From Rattus norvegicus (taxonomy: Eukaryota; Chordata; Mammalia; Rodentia; Muridae): a stretch of DNA of 64,000 bases. Positions 46,105 to 58,759 of this stretch are shown in pieces (the stretch's first letter is position 1; every line of letters starts with the position of its first letter). The notes under the pieces are model-generated. The model had not been told where the DNA came from. It searched no databases and saw only the letters and a program-made list of their open reading frames with translations. The stretch is from NCBI RefSeq assembly GCF_036323735.1, contig NC_086029.1, forward strand, positions 13,687,816-13,751,815. The letters run 5' to 3'. The position numbers were made by a program, and so were the translations under genes.

Positions 46105-46175
46105 TGTATGTACACACATGAGCGCGTGGCACACATACACACAGACACACACTAACACACACACACACACACATG
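46105..46175. repeat. Imperfect (CA)n
   Basis: CA-rich with interruptions, ending in about 10 pure CA units. Confidence 0.9.
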
Positions 46176-47007
46176 ATGATCATGAGTCAGCATAACCTCA
46201 GAAAAAGTTAAAAAAAAATCATGCTGCCCAATGTGAAGAAATATTGAGAAAGATCAGGAGAATTATGGATGTAAATAGTAATTCTGGGGCTACTCGAAAG
46301 GCCATGAGGTAGGATTTCTTATTCTATAGATTAATTCCTTATTATTTCTATATGTCCTGTAGAAAATACCACTATTCACATTGGACTGGGTAGGAAATCC
46401 CCCAGGGAGGCCTCTATTTAATAACTGCAGAATTAGTTGTAAAAGCCCTTCATTGAATCCAAACTCTCATCTCTCAGTAACTTTCTACGTTAATGTTCCT
46501 ATTGAACTTTAAGAAACAAATACTCGATAAAAAAAAACAAAACACATGACTTCGTCATTTTTATGCAAATTTCTTAGAGACTGAGATGGTAACTTAGTTA
46601 GACTCCCTCCTGAGTTATCAGTATTCTCTTGAGTATCTAGATAGCACATTTTCCCTCACAATAAATAGTTTTTTTAAATAGCCAAATGAGTAATTTGTAG
46701 ATATAATTAATGCAAGGCATTGTCCAGTTTATTGATGATATACTTGCTGGAACTTGATGAAAAAGTTTGTGTTTAGCACTGAGGTGTGTGCAAGAAATGC
46801 TACAGATGATCTAAAGCCACACACGTGTATTCTGGAGGCTTAGCGCATGAGTTTTATGGGGAGGAAAATTATTTAAGGAACTGGAAGGCAATCAATCATT
46901 GCTGTTTGCAAAGACATTCTATCGTGCGAGAATTTCAGAGACTATTGTGAATACTAAAGAGAGAAGACAGACAGCACATGATAATCCACACCTTTCACTT
47001 TCTCTAG

Positions 47008-47123
47008 GGTATTCCAGTGTGCCTTTCCTTGGACCTTGACAAAAATTATGAATTATTATATTTGGCGGAACAGTTCGCAGGAGTTGTCTTATATCTGAAA
47101 TTTCGATTGCCAGATATCACCAG
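47008..47123 (+). CDS. Pros1: Pros1 exon 9: start of laminin-G domain 1
   Basis: The acceptor is 'actttctctag' and the donor 'gtgaggaat'; the exon is 116 bp. It encodes GIPVCLSLDLDKNYELLYLA, then EQFAGVVLYLKFRLPDITR, the first strands of the SHBG-like (LG1) domain. The LG pair binds C4b-binding protein beta chain, TFPI and TAM receptors in characterised protein S. Confidence 0.97.
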
Positions 47124-49161
47124 GTGAGGAATCAAAGTCGGTGGGTAAGAAGTTGTACAGGTTTAATAGTTGAGTATAAAGGGAAAGCAGAAGACAGACA
47201 GCTGTAGATTTGTTATCAATGTTTAACTTGGGTATATTACCACTTAGATGATCTTACATATACAGATTTCACACTAAAGCCTTTCAAATCTGCCCAGGCT
47301 GACTTTGCCAGTGCAAACTTACTTTACCCCATTAGGTCCCATTTCCCAGTGGTTACATATTTACTAAGAAGCTGGGAAGGGTGATCTAACCCACCTGTGA
47401 AATGTTCATTCTTTTTTTATACATTATAAATGAAAAAAATCATTGTATTGATGGAGTATCACTACATTCAATGTAATAAGAACCATTAACAAGGTGGCTT
47501 GAATAATGGACTAAAGAAACAGTTACTTAGTTTGGCAATTTGAATGCCTCAACTTTTGTTCTTGTAGTTAGATTGATGTTAGGGAGAGCGTTTTTATGTG
47601 TGCTTCTCAGTCATGATTCTAACTTGTCAAATATATATACAGGTTAACTTCTCAATGTATACATGTCCAAACTATAAGCAATAAATTAGAATTTTCTTGT
47701 CTTACATGAACAAGCATTAAAATTTATTCTAAGGTTCACTTAGGTGATATGTTTTTTTTGGATATTTCATGTTCTTAAATATCTGGTTTCACCACAAATA
47801 TTTCACAAAATATTATTTTTAGTGATTAAGATTATGGGAAATTCTACCTTGCTATAAGAAAAAGGACAATAAGGGAGAAAACTGTTAAAATATATGTTTT
47901 TTTCTTTGACATTATTTATGACAACTCATTTTTGAGTTGATATCTAACATTGGATCAGAATTAGCAAAACATTTTTCCAGTATTCTAAGTTTCTTCACTG
48001 ATTTATTTACTTTGCACTTTCAGAAGTGTAGTATCTTTTTTACATTACATATTAAAGGCACAAGTTGATGAAAATTTATAAAGTGGTTTGCTTGAAGCAA
48101 ATCTCTTCACCTCTGTTTTCCATAACCAACTGCTTCCTTTTGCCCTGACAAATGTTGACAAATTCTGTCTTTTTTTTAACTCTGCAGTACTTTTGAAACA
48201 GAATGAATGGATCCCCGATGTAATGAGTTAGGATGCAATGATGTATTCCAGCAAGAACATATGCAGAGCATGACTCTTTGAAATACAATTTAGCTTTATT
48301 TTTCAAAGAAAAGGAAATTATCTCCATAATAGGATCAACTTCTGGAAGATCATGACTAAACACAGATTTAATTTTTGGCAAGATAGTTCATTTTTAACAT
48401 CAGCCAAATGCTTAGACAATTGTGCGGAAGGACTTAAGGTTTTATGCCAAAGGAAATAGTTCTTTTTTTAAAACATATAAGCAGGCCAGTGTAATCCTGT
48501 TACAGTGCTATGCATCCAACACAGTTCACATTCTATCTCCTTCAGATATTTTCTTGGAAATTCAAACTATGGGGATATTTGTTCTGCCTTCTTTTCTTTT
48601 GTTTCCTTTGAGGACAGTCTGTCCTCATTACAAATCTTGCCTTTGTGACTATTGATACATGAGATGGAATATCTATATAGGATTATTTTTTTTGTTGGCT
48701 TATTATGAACAACGAGAAGTCCTAAGTCTTTAACTCAAATTCTTTTCCTTAGCTTACATGATAAACTAACTATACAACTATTTTTCCCTTTTCCCATTTG
48801 TCTTTGTTTTAAAAACATCTTTATTTAACTAGTGCCTTGAGGATCTTCATGCTGATTCTCATGCACACATTTTAGGGCAGGCAAGCAGCCAACACACAGA
48901 ATCCTTAAGATTGTCCTTCCTGGTAATAGCTGTACTGGACACATGCCCAGAAGTCTTGATAATATCAAGTTTTATTAAAGTACACTGTCCCCCAACAACT
49001 AGCTAGGCTGTATTTGTTGAGCTTAGCTCTCGTGCATCCTCCCTCAGTGATTTATGCTATTATGACATGGGGAAAGCTTTGGACAGCTTTTCTCTTTCTC
49101 TTCCTTCCTTTTTCCTTTTATTTCCCCACCTCCCCTCCTTCAGTTCCATCCTGTCTTTTCT

Positions 49162-49256
49162 TTTTCTTTTTCTTTTTTTTTTCGGAGCTGGGGACCGAAC
49201 CCAGGGCCTTGTGCTTACTAGGCAAGCGCTCTTCCACTGTGCCAAATCCCCAACCC
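49162..49256 (-). mobile_element. ID SINE, antisense
   Basis: A T-rich tail, then 'cggagctggggaccgaaccc' to 'gccaaatccccaaccc'. A perfect 16-bp duplication, CCATCCTGTCTTTTCT, flanks it (49146-49161 and 49257-49272). Confidence 0.95.
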
Positions 49257-50099
49257 CCATCCTGTCTTTTCTGTGAAACTTTTTATGCACCTGAAAGGAG
49301 GGGCCCAGACTTTTCTGGCAGCCATTTTCCTCATGGTGGCTTAGTTCTTCTAGCTGCCTTTTGACACCACAATATGTTCCTACCCTCTTCTTCCTCATGA
49401 ACCCATGGCCTTTTTAGTCTCTGGAAACCTTGCAAGACACAGTAGCATACTTAGAAGGAACAAAGGCACAGAGAGCACTTTGATTATGTCTCTCATGAGC
49501 TTGGTGTGTTATATAAACTGTTCAGGGCACCTTCAGTGGTTCTGTCTAGTCCCATCGTTTTTTGGTCAACCCTTACGGCTCATAGTTCTGTGCTGAGGTA
49601 AGGCAGGTGCTCCTTTTTAATGATTACAGGAAAGTTTACTTATATTTTTAATCATCTAAAAGCTATCCTGTGGAGCCTCTGAGTGATCCCTCTCTGAACT
49701 ATGTAACATCATAGGAATCATATGATTTTTGCCAGATAAACCAAGAATGTCATTGTAACATCTTTCACTAGTTACTCATGGATGCAGTGCACACATTCAC
49801 ATGCACAAGCTCATATATACATACACACATACATCCCTTACTCTTACATGTAGAGTGTATAAATATTCTTGTATACTTACATTAAATTAGTACCTGAAAC
49901 ATGCCCTCAAATGACATATCATGAATGAAAAAAATAGCATCGATTCATTGAGAAAAAGAGTACAAGAATAAAAAAGATGGAACCAGAAACAACCTGTGAA
50001 CAATTTAATGATGATCCTTTAAATTTCTTTTTTAAAAAAATCTTTTTAAATCTCAGGGAATTTTTCCCCTCCTTTAGTATAGTCCTGTTTGTGAGTACA

Positions 50100-50101
<2 letters not shown>

Positions 50102-50151
<50 letters not shown>
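50102..50151. repeat. (GT)n microsatellite near exon 10
   Basis: About 25 GT units end 32 bp before the exon 10 acceptor, so the repeat sits where the branch point and upstream splicing signals would be. Confidence 0.97.
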
Positions 50152-50152
<1 letters not shown>

Positions 50153-50183
50153 GGGGGAGCCATTGAACCTTCTCTTTGTTTAG

Positions 50184-50373
50184 GTTTTCAGCTGAATTTG
50201 ATTTTCGGACATATGATTCAGAGGGCATCATACTGTATGCAGAATCTCTCGATCACTCAAATTGGCTCCTGATTGCACTTCGTGAAGGGAAGATTGAAGT
50301 TCAGTTTAAGAATGAGTTTTCAACCCAAATCACAACTGGAGGCAATGTTATTAACAATGGTATATGGAATATG
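50184..50373 (+). CDS. Pros1: Pros1 exon 10: laminin-G domain 1, middle
   Basis: The acceptor is 'tttgtttag' and the donor 'gtaagtttg'; the exon is 190 bp. It encodes FSAEFDFRTYDSEGIILYAE, then SLDHSNWLLIALREGKIEVQ and the rest to NNGIWNM, the central beta-sandwich of LG1. The frame and length match the human exon. Confidence 0.97.
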
Positions 50374-51169
50374 GTAAGTTTGGGATTTCAGAATTAATCT
50401 CTTTATTTTGATGCACTTTTTGTAAAATTATAATCTGATTGGTAAGTGGGAGCAAATCCACTTGCTAGGTTATGACTTGCATTCTATACTCAGTTAATCT
50501 TGGTATGGATTTGAGGCAGTGTTCCATGTTGTATATTCGAAGTACTCAGTTTTATGTCTTTAAATCTTTATTCTTTTTAGTAGTTGTTTTTTGGATGAAT
50601 TATTGGCTCTCCCCTGTAGGTCAGGAACCAGTTCTGCAGGTATAGTTAATTTAAAGACGGATCAAATAAAACCACCCTTAGTTGTCATGAGAATTTTTTT
50701 TAATTAGAGAGATGCATATAGTAGCAGCACCAAGAGATTAATTCAATTTTAAGTATATGTGTACAGATAAATAGCCAGTGTTGAACAAATAGCATATACT
50801 TAGGAGATTTAATAGCCAAAGCATGTTAACATTTTCATATAATAGTATCAATTTCTTTTCTATCAATAATTAAGTTAATCTTTTTAACCAGTTTAACTAA
50901 AAATGGGACTTTTATTAAAGAAAATATCACCCCTTTTTGACCGTGGGGAGAAGTGTGGGAGAGCCACAGCTTCTTTCAGCATTCTGCCACTCTTTCAAGT
51001 TCTCCACCTTAATGGGGAGCTCTTGGAGGTAAGGAAATAGATGGTGGGAAGTAGCTTCAGTTTTATGTTATATATTCAGTACCTATGATCATTGTTAGAC
51101 TAGTATTTACTGATATGTTTATGCTTTAATTTAAATCACCCTATTTAAAATTTACACAATATGTGAGTG

Positions 51170-51480
51170 TGTGTGTCTGCTTGTGTGCACCTATGTTTGT
51201 GTGTGTGTACGTGTGCATGAGTATTAGCCTCATGTGCACATGTGCTTAGTCTGAAGTCTGGTGTCTTCCTCTTGCTTTGTACTTTATTTTTTGAGATGGG
51301 GATCTCTCACTTGGAGCTCACTGATTTGACAAGACTAATTGCCAAATCAAATTTCAGGCATCTGTCTGTCTCTGCCTTCCCAGCACTGGAATTATTGATG
51401 TTCATCATATTAACCAGCAGTGAGTGTTACGGAAACAAGCTCAGGCCTCCATTCTTGTGTGTCACTTTAACTGAAAAATA
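51170..51480 (-). repeat. B3/B4-type SINE, antisense, with GT-rich head
   Basis: A GT-rich start, then 'gtctggtgtcttcctcttgc' and 'tgtctctgccttcccagcac' are the reverse complement of a B2/B3-family body. Boundaries are approximate. Confidence 0.55.
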
Positions 51481-52914
51481 TTAATTTAAATTAGTTTATA
51501 AACTGAACATCTATTCCATAACATTTGCTTTGTTAATTTTAACTTACTTCTGATTTTCAAAATATATTTTAAAATTAGATTAAAATTAAAACACATGATG
51601 CAGAATTGTTCTATGATTCATAAGAACTACATAGGCTGTGTAGTGATTAAACAAACTATCATGGCTAAAAGTTAATGAAATAATGTTGCTTTATAAGTGA
51701 TTTTGTCACCTATTTTGTATGATCCCAATACTAGTATCATAACTTATTCAGTGAACATTTATTGAGCCTTTTATTTGCTAATCCTTATTCTACCCGGTAA
51801 GCCTACAATGATGTGTGAAGCAGTTATTGTTCACATGAAGCTTACATTGTAATACTGAGTGGCAAATTATATATAAATTATGTCCAGTGCTTATGGATGC
51901 TGTGAAGAGGAAAGCACAACAAGGTAATGGTGTGACACTGAGTGTGCACATAGTGTTTCACATAGCTTGTGAAATCGGAGAGAAGAATCTGATAATGTTA
52001 CATCTGGGAAGAGACTTGAGAGAGCAAGCCATGAAAAATATGGATGAGATTATAAAATGATTCTGTGCAATGTAAACCACAATTTCCAAGCCCCAAGAGG
52101 GATGAAGATTTTGAGGTGTTTGACAAACAGCATGAAGATGGGTGAAGATGCATTGGAATGGAAAGGAAGAAGAGTTTAAAAACCACCAAGTCAGAACTGA
52201 GGTCTACAATATGACCGTCTGGATAAAGGTCTCTGGGGACCATAGTGAAGACTTGGATTTTATGCTAAGTGGGAAGTCTCTCAATAGTTCTGAAAAGATA
52301 CAGAGTGTGATTTACATGGTAAAGAATGATTCTGATCAAAATCTGATGGCTTTTTGGAAGCTACTCAGTGGAGCGGAGGGTAGAGGTTGGGAGAGCATTG
52401 CGACTCCCCAAAGCAAAGAAGACTAGCTTTGGTTGGGAGTGCTCTTCGTGGGGTGGGGGACAGTGGATACATTCTGGGGACAATTTTTTATTGTAAGTCT
52501 TCATTTAATGTTCTGTTCGTGTTTTAAAATCATTTCAGTAATGTGTTATATGCAGTGTACACCTAAAGTTACAAGTGAGCCCAGCTTATGCATGCAGATT
52601 TCTACTCACATGGGTCACGTGTGCAGGTACAGCAATAAGAAGCATATGTCTTGAACTATAACCCAACATATTTTTAAAAACACAGAAATGCAAAAATTAC
52701 ATCTTGAAAATATTGAAGTGGTTTACACACCTCAAAAACCAAAAGTTGCTTTTAACTGCCGCACTTGGGATGCAAAGGCTTACTAATCAAGAACAGAAAG
52801 AAAAGCATAGCGTGTAGACACAGTGAGATGTAAAACTGTTCTCATTCTCTTTGGCTTATATTGATTTCTTGAGAATTAATTGCTAGCCACTTGAGTCCTG
52901 TAGCTGTCACACAT

Positions 52915-53470
52915 CTCTGGGAGCTCCTAGGGGTCCAGGTTAGTTGACACAGTTGACCTTTCCTATGGGTTGCCATCCCCTTCAGCTCCTTCGATCCTTC
53001 CTCTAACTCTCCCATAGGGCTCCCTGACTTCAGTCCAATGGTTGCCTGTAAGTAGTTGCATCTGTCTCAGTCAGCTGCTGGTAGAGCCCCTCAGAAGACA
53101 GCAATCCTGACTGCAAGCACAAAATAGATACAGCAACAGTAATAGTGTCGGGGATGGGTGCCTGCCCATGGAATGGATCCCAAGTTGGGCCTGTCACTGT
53201 TCAGCCATTCCTTCATTCTCTGCTTCACTTTTGTCCTTGCACGTATTTTAGACAGGAGCAATTCAGGGTCAAAAGTTTAGAAGGTGGGTTGGTGTCCTTA
53301 TCCCTGCACTGGGGGCCTGTCTATCTACTAGAAGTGTTCTCCTCAGGTTCCATATCCCCACTCACTGTTGGACATTTGGCTAAGGTCATCCCCACTAAGT
53401 TCTGGGAGCCTGTCACATCCCAGGTCTCTGAGACTTTCTAGATGTCCCTCTAAGCCCCACATATAGGAGA
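52915..53470 (-). mobile_element. L1 3' UTR fragment, antisense
   Basis: 'caggttagttgacacagttg', 'gggatgggtgcctgcccatg', 'gggggcctgtctatctacta' and 'tgagactttctagatgtccc' are the reverse complement of a rodent L1 3' UTR. Its first part overlaps in content with the element at 18404-19030. Confidence 0.82.
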
Positions 53471-53825
53471 AGACTAAAGAGAAACCCAAAGGGCTAGGAA
53501 AATGAATGGAAACAAGCATTTGATTTTCAGGAAGTTTTCTATTTTGAAAAAAATACAATTTGTATAAGCTATTCAGAATCCTGGACATTATTGATTTCTT
53601 ATGATTTGTATTATAAACTTATTACTTTATTGATTCCGTGTGTACAATGCAGCAGTTGCAAAATAAGAGTACTTAAAATTTTCCTCAGGTAAATAGGTTC
53701 ATGTTTCTTTTGGAAATTGTTTACTTTATTGCATATGGGATTATAATTAAGAATGTTAGTTATTTTTTAATAAGATGTGCTTTTAATTTGAGATCAAGTT
53801 CTATCACCTTAAGATGTGTTTTCAA

Positions 53826-55664
53826 GAAAGAGAAGAAAAGCACACAAACATAATCTCACATCCAAATATGAATATAACAGGAAGCAATAATCACTATTCC
53901 TTAATATCTATCAACATCAATGGCCTCAACTCCCCAGTAAAATAACATAGATTAACAAACTGGATATGCAATGAGGACCCTGCATTCTGCTGCCTACAGG
54001 AAACACACCTCAGAGACAAAGACAGACACTACCTCAGAGTGAAAAGCTGGAAAACAACTTTCCAAGCAAATGGTCTGAAGAAGCAAGCTGGAGTAGCCAT
54101 TTTAATATCGAATAAAATAGATTTTCAACTAAAAGTTATCAAAAAAGATAAGGAAGGACACTTCATATTCATCAAAGGAAAAATCCACCAAGATGAACTC
54201 TCAATCCTAAATATCTATGCTCCAAATACAAGGGCACCTACATACATAAAAGATACTTTACTAAAGCTCAAAGCACACATTGCATCTCACACAATAATAG
54301 TATGAGATTTCAAAACCCCATTCTCATCAATGGACAGATCATGGAAACAGAAATTAAATAGAGACATAGACAGACTAAGAGAAATTGTGAACCAAATGGA
54401 TTTAACAGATATTTATAGAACATTCTATCCTAAAAAAAAAAGGGATATACCTTCTTCTCACCACCTCATGGTACTTTCTCCAAAATTGACCATATAATTG
54501 GTCATAAAACAGACCTGAACATACAGATACAGAAAGATAGAAATAATCCCATGCTTCCTATCAGACCACCACAGGCTAAACCTGGTCTTCAATAACAATA
54601 AGGGAAGAAGGCCCACATATACATGGAAGTTGAACAATGCTCTACTAAATGATAACCTGCTCAAGGAAGAAATAAAGAAAGAAATTAAGGACTCCACTAT
54701 GTTCATAGCAGCTTTATTTGTAATAGCCAGAGGCTGGAAAGAACCCAGATGCCCTTCAACAGAGGAATGAATTAAATAAAATGGGGTACATCTACACAAT
54801 GGAATATTACTCAGCTATCAAAAACAATGACTTTATGAAATTCATAGGCAAATGGATGGAACTGGAAAATATCATCCTGAGTAAGGTAACCCAATCACAG
54901 AAAAACACACATGGTGTGTACTCATTGATAAGTGGCTATTTGCCCAAATGCCTGAATTACCCTAGATGCACAGAACACATGAAACTTAAGAAGCATGACC
55001 AAAATGTGAATGCTTCTCTCCTTCTTTAAAAGGGGAACAAGAATAACCTTGGCAGGGAATAGGGAGGCAAAGTTTAGAACAGAGGCAGAAGGAACACCCA
55101 TTTAGAGCCTTCCCCACATGTGGCCCATACATACACAGCCACCAAACTAGATAAGATGGATGAAGCAAAGAAGTGCAGGCTGATAGGAACCAGATATAAA
55201 TCTTTCCTGAGAGACACAGCCAGAATACAGTAAATACAGAGGCAAATGCCAGCAGCAAACCAGTGAAATGAGAACGGGACCCCTGTTGGAGGAATCAGGG
55301 AAAGGCCTGAAGAGCTTAAAGAGGCTTGAGACCCCATATGAACAACAATGACAACCAACTAGAGCTTCTAGGGACTAAGCCACTACCCAAAAACTACACA
55401 TGGACTGACCCTGGGCTCCAACCTCATAGGTAGCAATGAATAGTTAGTATGAACACCAGTGGAAGGGAAGCCCTTGGCCCTGCCAAGACTGAATCCCCAG
55501 TGAATGTGATTGTTGGGGGGGCGGTGGTAATGGGGGGAGGATGGGGAGGGGAAACCCACATAGAAGGGGAGGGGTTAGGGGCATGTTGTCTGGGAAACCG
55601 AGAAGAGGAATAACAATCGAAATGTAAATAAGAAATACTGAAGTTAATTAAGATAAAAAAAAGA
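53826..55664 (+). mobile_element. 5'-truncated, internally deleted L1, sense
   Basis: It begins in the ORF2 endonuclease leader ('aatctcacatccaaatatga') and reads through endonuclease sequence to 54690. There 'aagaaattaagg' jumps directly to the ORF2 3' end ('actccactatgttcatagca'), omitting the whole reverse transcriptase. It ends with a complete 3' UTR and A-tail. AAGATGTGTTTT and AAGATGTTTTTT on the flanks look like the target duplication. ORF2 pieces carry stops and frameshifts. Confidence 0.92.
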
Positions 55665-55822
55665 TGTTTTTTTTAAATCACACTTATCACAGTTATGCTC
55701 TCCTAGTGGGTTTGAACAAATTAGAAATTATATTAAATTAATTGTTATATAAAATTAAATAATGGAATTCTATGATTTTTTTCAATCCAATATATCATGT
55801 AGCTCTGTCTTTTTAATTGTAG

Positions 55823-55990
55823 GTGTCTGTGGAAGAATTAGACGACAGTGTTAGCATTAAAATAGCTAAGGAGGCCGTGATGAATATTAATAAACTTGGG
55901 AGTCTTTTTAAACCTACCGATGGATTTCTGGACACCAAAATATACTTTGCAGGATTACCTCGGAAGGTGGAAAGTGCACTCATTAAGCCG
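55823..55990 (+). CDS. Pros1: Pros1 exon 11: laminin-G domain 1, end
   Basis: The acceptor is 'ttttaattgtag' and the donor 'gtaggtaat'; the exon is 168 bp, phase 0 to 0. It encodes VSVEELDDSVSIKIAKEAVM to KVYFAG-like IYFAGLPRKVESALIKP. The PRKVES segment lies in the surface region before the C4BP-binding loop. Confidence 0.97.
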
Positions 55991-57217
55991 GTAGGTAATG
56001 ATGCGGTTTGGTCCTCTCATCTTGGGTGGATTCCTTTATCCTGCCATAGGTTCAAAGATGTGTTTTCATGACACTTGCTGGAAAGTCATTTTGCTACACA
56101 TATCAAATGTGACAACTTGTCTTGAACATGCAAAAGAACTTTAGACCATTGGAAGTATAGAAAGAAAATAAGAAAATGATCCATTTGGGTTTGTGTCCAT
56201 TTAAATTGCTGTATTGTTCATTAAGCAGTGGGTATTTTACATTCTCAAGTTGTCAGCTCAGTATTCATTATAGAATTGTACACTCAGCCATTAAAGTTAC
56301 AAAAGAATACACACACACACACACACACCATCTTTCTTAGCTTTATTTTAAGACATAAATTTGGGGTAACAGGTAGCAAGCACATAGTGTGGATTGAACA
56401 CATTATAAGAAATATTAGTTACAGCAGATGAATACAGTGTTCTGAATACAATGCCTCTCAAATAACCACTGAATAGAATTAAAGAAATTAATCACCATCT
56501 TTGAAGAGTTTTCAAATGTCGTTTGAATTCATTGTTCTGCCAGATGAATTGGTTGATCTAATTTAAATGTTTACTACTCTACATCTATCTACTCTTCTGT
56601 CTTCACAACTTGCAGTTGCTTTAACTTTTAACAGATTTCAATGTAGCATCAAATTGGATTAATGAAACCTTGCCAGGATGAATATTCCAAATTTTCGAAA
56701 TTGAAAAATTATGGTACTTTAATGAGAAAGCAAATTATTCAAAAAGAACAACCATTTATAAAATGGCTATCACGCATCTTGAACCTGCCTGGATGCTTTG
56801 GTGAAGCCTAAAGAATGTGAGTCTTTTGTTCCTGAAGAAGATTAGAATCTTCCTGGGCCACCTGAACCTTTGCACACACAACAAGAAGACAGGAAGTGGC
56901 TTAGAACCTAGGGCCACGCCAGAAGCACAGAGAGAAAAGACTGCTGGATCTGGCTGAAGTCAAGTAGCAGATTGGAACTCAGATTGTAAATATCAGGACC
57001 CAACTGCAGGCCTGCAGTGATACAGTCTATTTTACTGACAAATACTATCTATCAGAAAAGGAGAAAAAAATTAAATCCAATTAAAAGTATTTTAATAAGC
57101 TATCAAAGAAAAGGGGTTTCCTTCCAAATGCAACCTCTACTGAGAATCAATTAAAGCCATTTTTCATTCCTGGGTAAGTTGAAAATCTACTCCTTGACTT
57201 ATATCTTGTTGCATTAG
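55991..57217 (+). other. Pros1: Pros1 intron 11
   Basis: It contains a short (CA)10 at 56309-56328. 56760-57010 is locally GC-richer but I could not identify it. Confidence 0.93.
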
Positions 57218-57386
57218 ATTAATCCTCGTCTGGATGGATGTATACGAGGCTGGAACTTGATGAAACAAGGAGCTTTGGGTGCAAAGGAAATAGTTGAAGG
57301 AAAACAAAATAAACATTGCTTCCTCACTGTGGAGAAGGGCTCCTACTACCCTGGTTCAGGAATTGCTCAGTTCAGCATAGACTACA
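57218..57386 (+). CDS. Pros1: Pros1 exon 12: inter-LG region and C4BP-binding segment
   Basis: The acceptor is 'cttgttgcattag' and the donor 'gtaagtgat'; the exon is 169 bp and leaves in phase 1. It encodes INPRLDGCIRGWNLMKQGAL, then GAKEIVEGKQNKHC, the counterpart of the human 420-434 segment implicated in C4b-binding protein contact, and VEKGSYYPGSGIAQFSIDY. Here the segment differs from human at several positions, while KQNKHC is kept. Confidence 0.97.
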
Positions 57387-58759
57387 GTAAGTGATTCCTG
57401 CCACATTTCTCTTCTCTCATTAATCATTAAATATATCCTTGACAAACTGTGATGATTTATTCTGCTAGCATTGCCCAGTGAGTAGCTGTTATGACCGGCA
57501 TTGTCTTATTTGTGAGGTTAACTACTTCTTACAACATTTTCAGGTGTTTTAGGGAAAACTATATGGACAATTAACTGTATGTACTATTATTCAAAGTTGA
57601 CTGGCATATAGCCTGGTTCACTGGGGGTAGATTCAGTTGACCAGTTTTAAAGTTCAGTTGCTTTTTCAGTTGGTTTGAATTCACTAGTCAAGGCATGGAA
57701 GGCATTGATTTTCATGTCTGTCATTTCCATTGATCTGTGTCAAAATTTCTGGCTCTGATGAGATTGCCTATGTACAAATTGTGTAGCTCACTCTGAGCCT
57801 TCACCATATTTATAATTATAAATTTATTTATTTAAATTTTTTTATCTATCTATCTATCAATCTATCAACATATCTTTTTTTGTAGCATCAGTGGTCAGGT
57901 TGCTTGCTTATTGTATTTTGTCTTCTCACATGTTTTTGTGTGTCCTGTAATGTTTTGGTTCAGGGATGGGTATTTTACATGCAATGGTAGAGACTGAAAT
58001 GAATATTACTTGTGTCTGGAAATAGGCACAGCTCTTCTTTGAATGTTGGGGGACATTGCTTAACTTAGTGAGGATTTGAACCATTTGTTGAATTATTATT
58101 TGAGGGGTGGATTTTATAATAGAGCAGAACCTTTCATGAAGGATCCTGTTCCCTAGATTCATTGCCTTCCTGAGATCTTTCGCTATGTAGTGGGCCCTCC
58201 ATCTACCTCAAGCCTCTTAAGAGCCACCATCATGTTATGTAGATGTCCAGCCTCTACAACTGTGAGCCACATAAATCTGTTTAAATTATGTCACCTAGTT
58301 TCACTTATTATTTTTTTTAATATCTTTGGAAAGTGTGCTAATACAATTTGTTTGTTTCCGGGCTGCTTTATTAGAGATTAGATTTTTATTTATTTATGTA
58401 TTTTTATTTCTGTAAGGAGAGTTGAAAATATCCTTAAATTGGGTGCCCCTTTACAAATAACCTGCTGTGGATATGTCTTAATGCACATCCTGCACTTTTT
58501 ATGAGAGAAATTAGAATTAGATTTTCTCTGTCAAAGAGCTTGCAGGTATATTATTTGTATCCGACTTACTGCATTTTCTTCTAAAGATTTTTAATTGCAA
58601 AAATTACTAAAAGCAGAAATTTCATGCTCAAAAGAGTTTCCAAATCTGATCAAATTTACGTTTTATAGTTTTAAATGCTACTGTCCTAATTTCTATTTAT
58701 GTTGAACTCCTTTTCACATATTAGTAGTGATTACCTATGTGTGACTAAATCAAATTCTT

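Larger units (their letters stand above)
44797..47007 (+). other. Pros1: Pros1 intron 8
   Basis: It contains a B1 right after the donor and a CA-rich stretch (46105-46175). The rest is AT-rich and shows no named element. Confidence 0.93.
47124..50183 (+). other. Pros1: Pros1 intron 9
   Basis: It contains an ID SINE (49162-49256) and a (GT)n run near the exon 10 acceptor. 47130-49130 is AT-rich; I see no exon or named repeat in it. Confidence 0.93.
50374..55822 (+). other. Pros1: Pros1 intron 10
   Basis: It contains an antisense B3-like SINE, an antisense L1 3' UTR and an internally deleted sense L1. 50380-51160 and 51490-52880 show nothing I can name. Confidence 0.93.
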
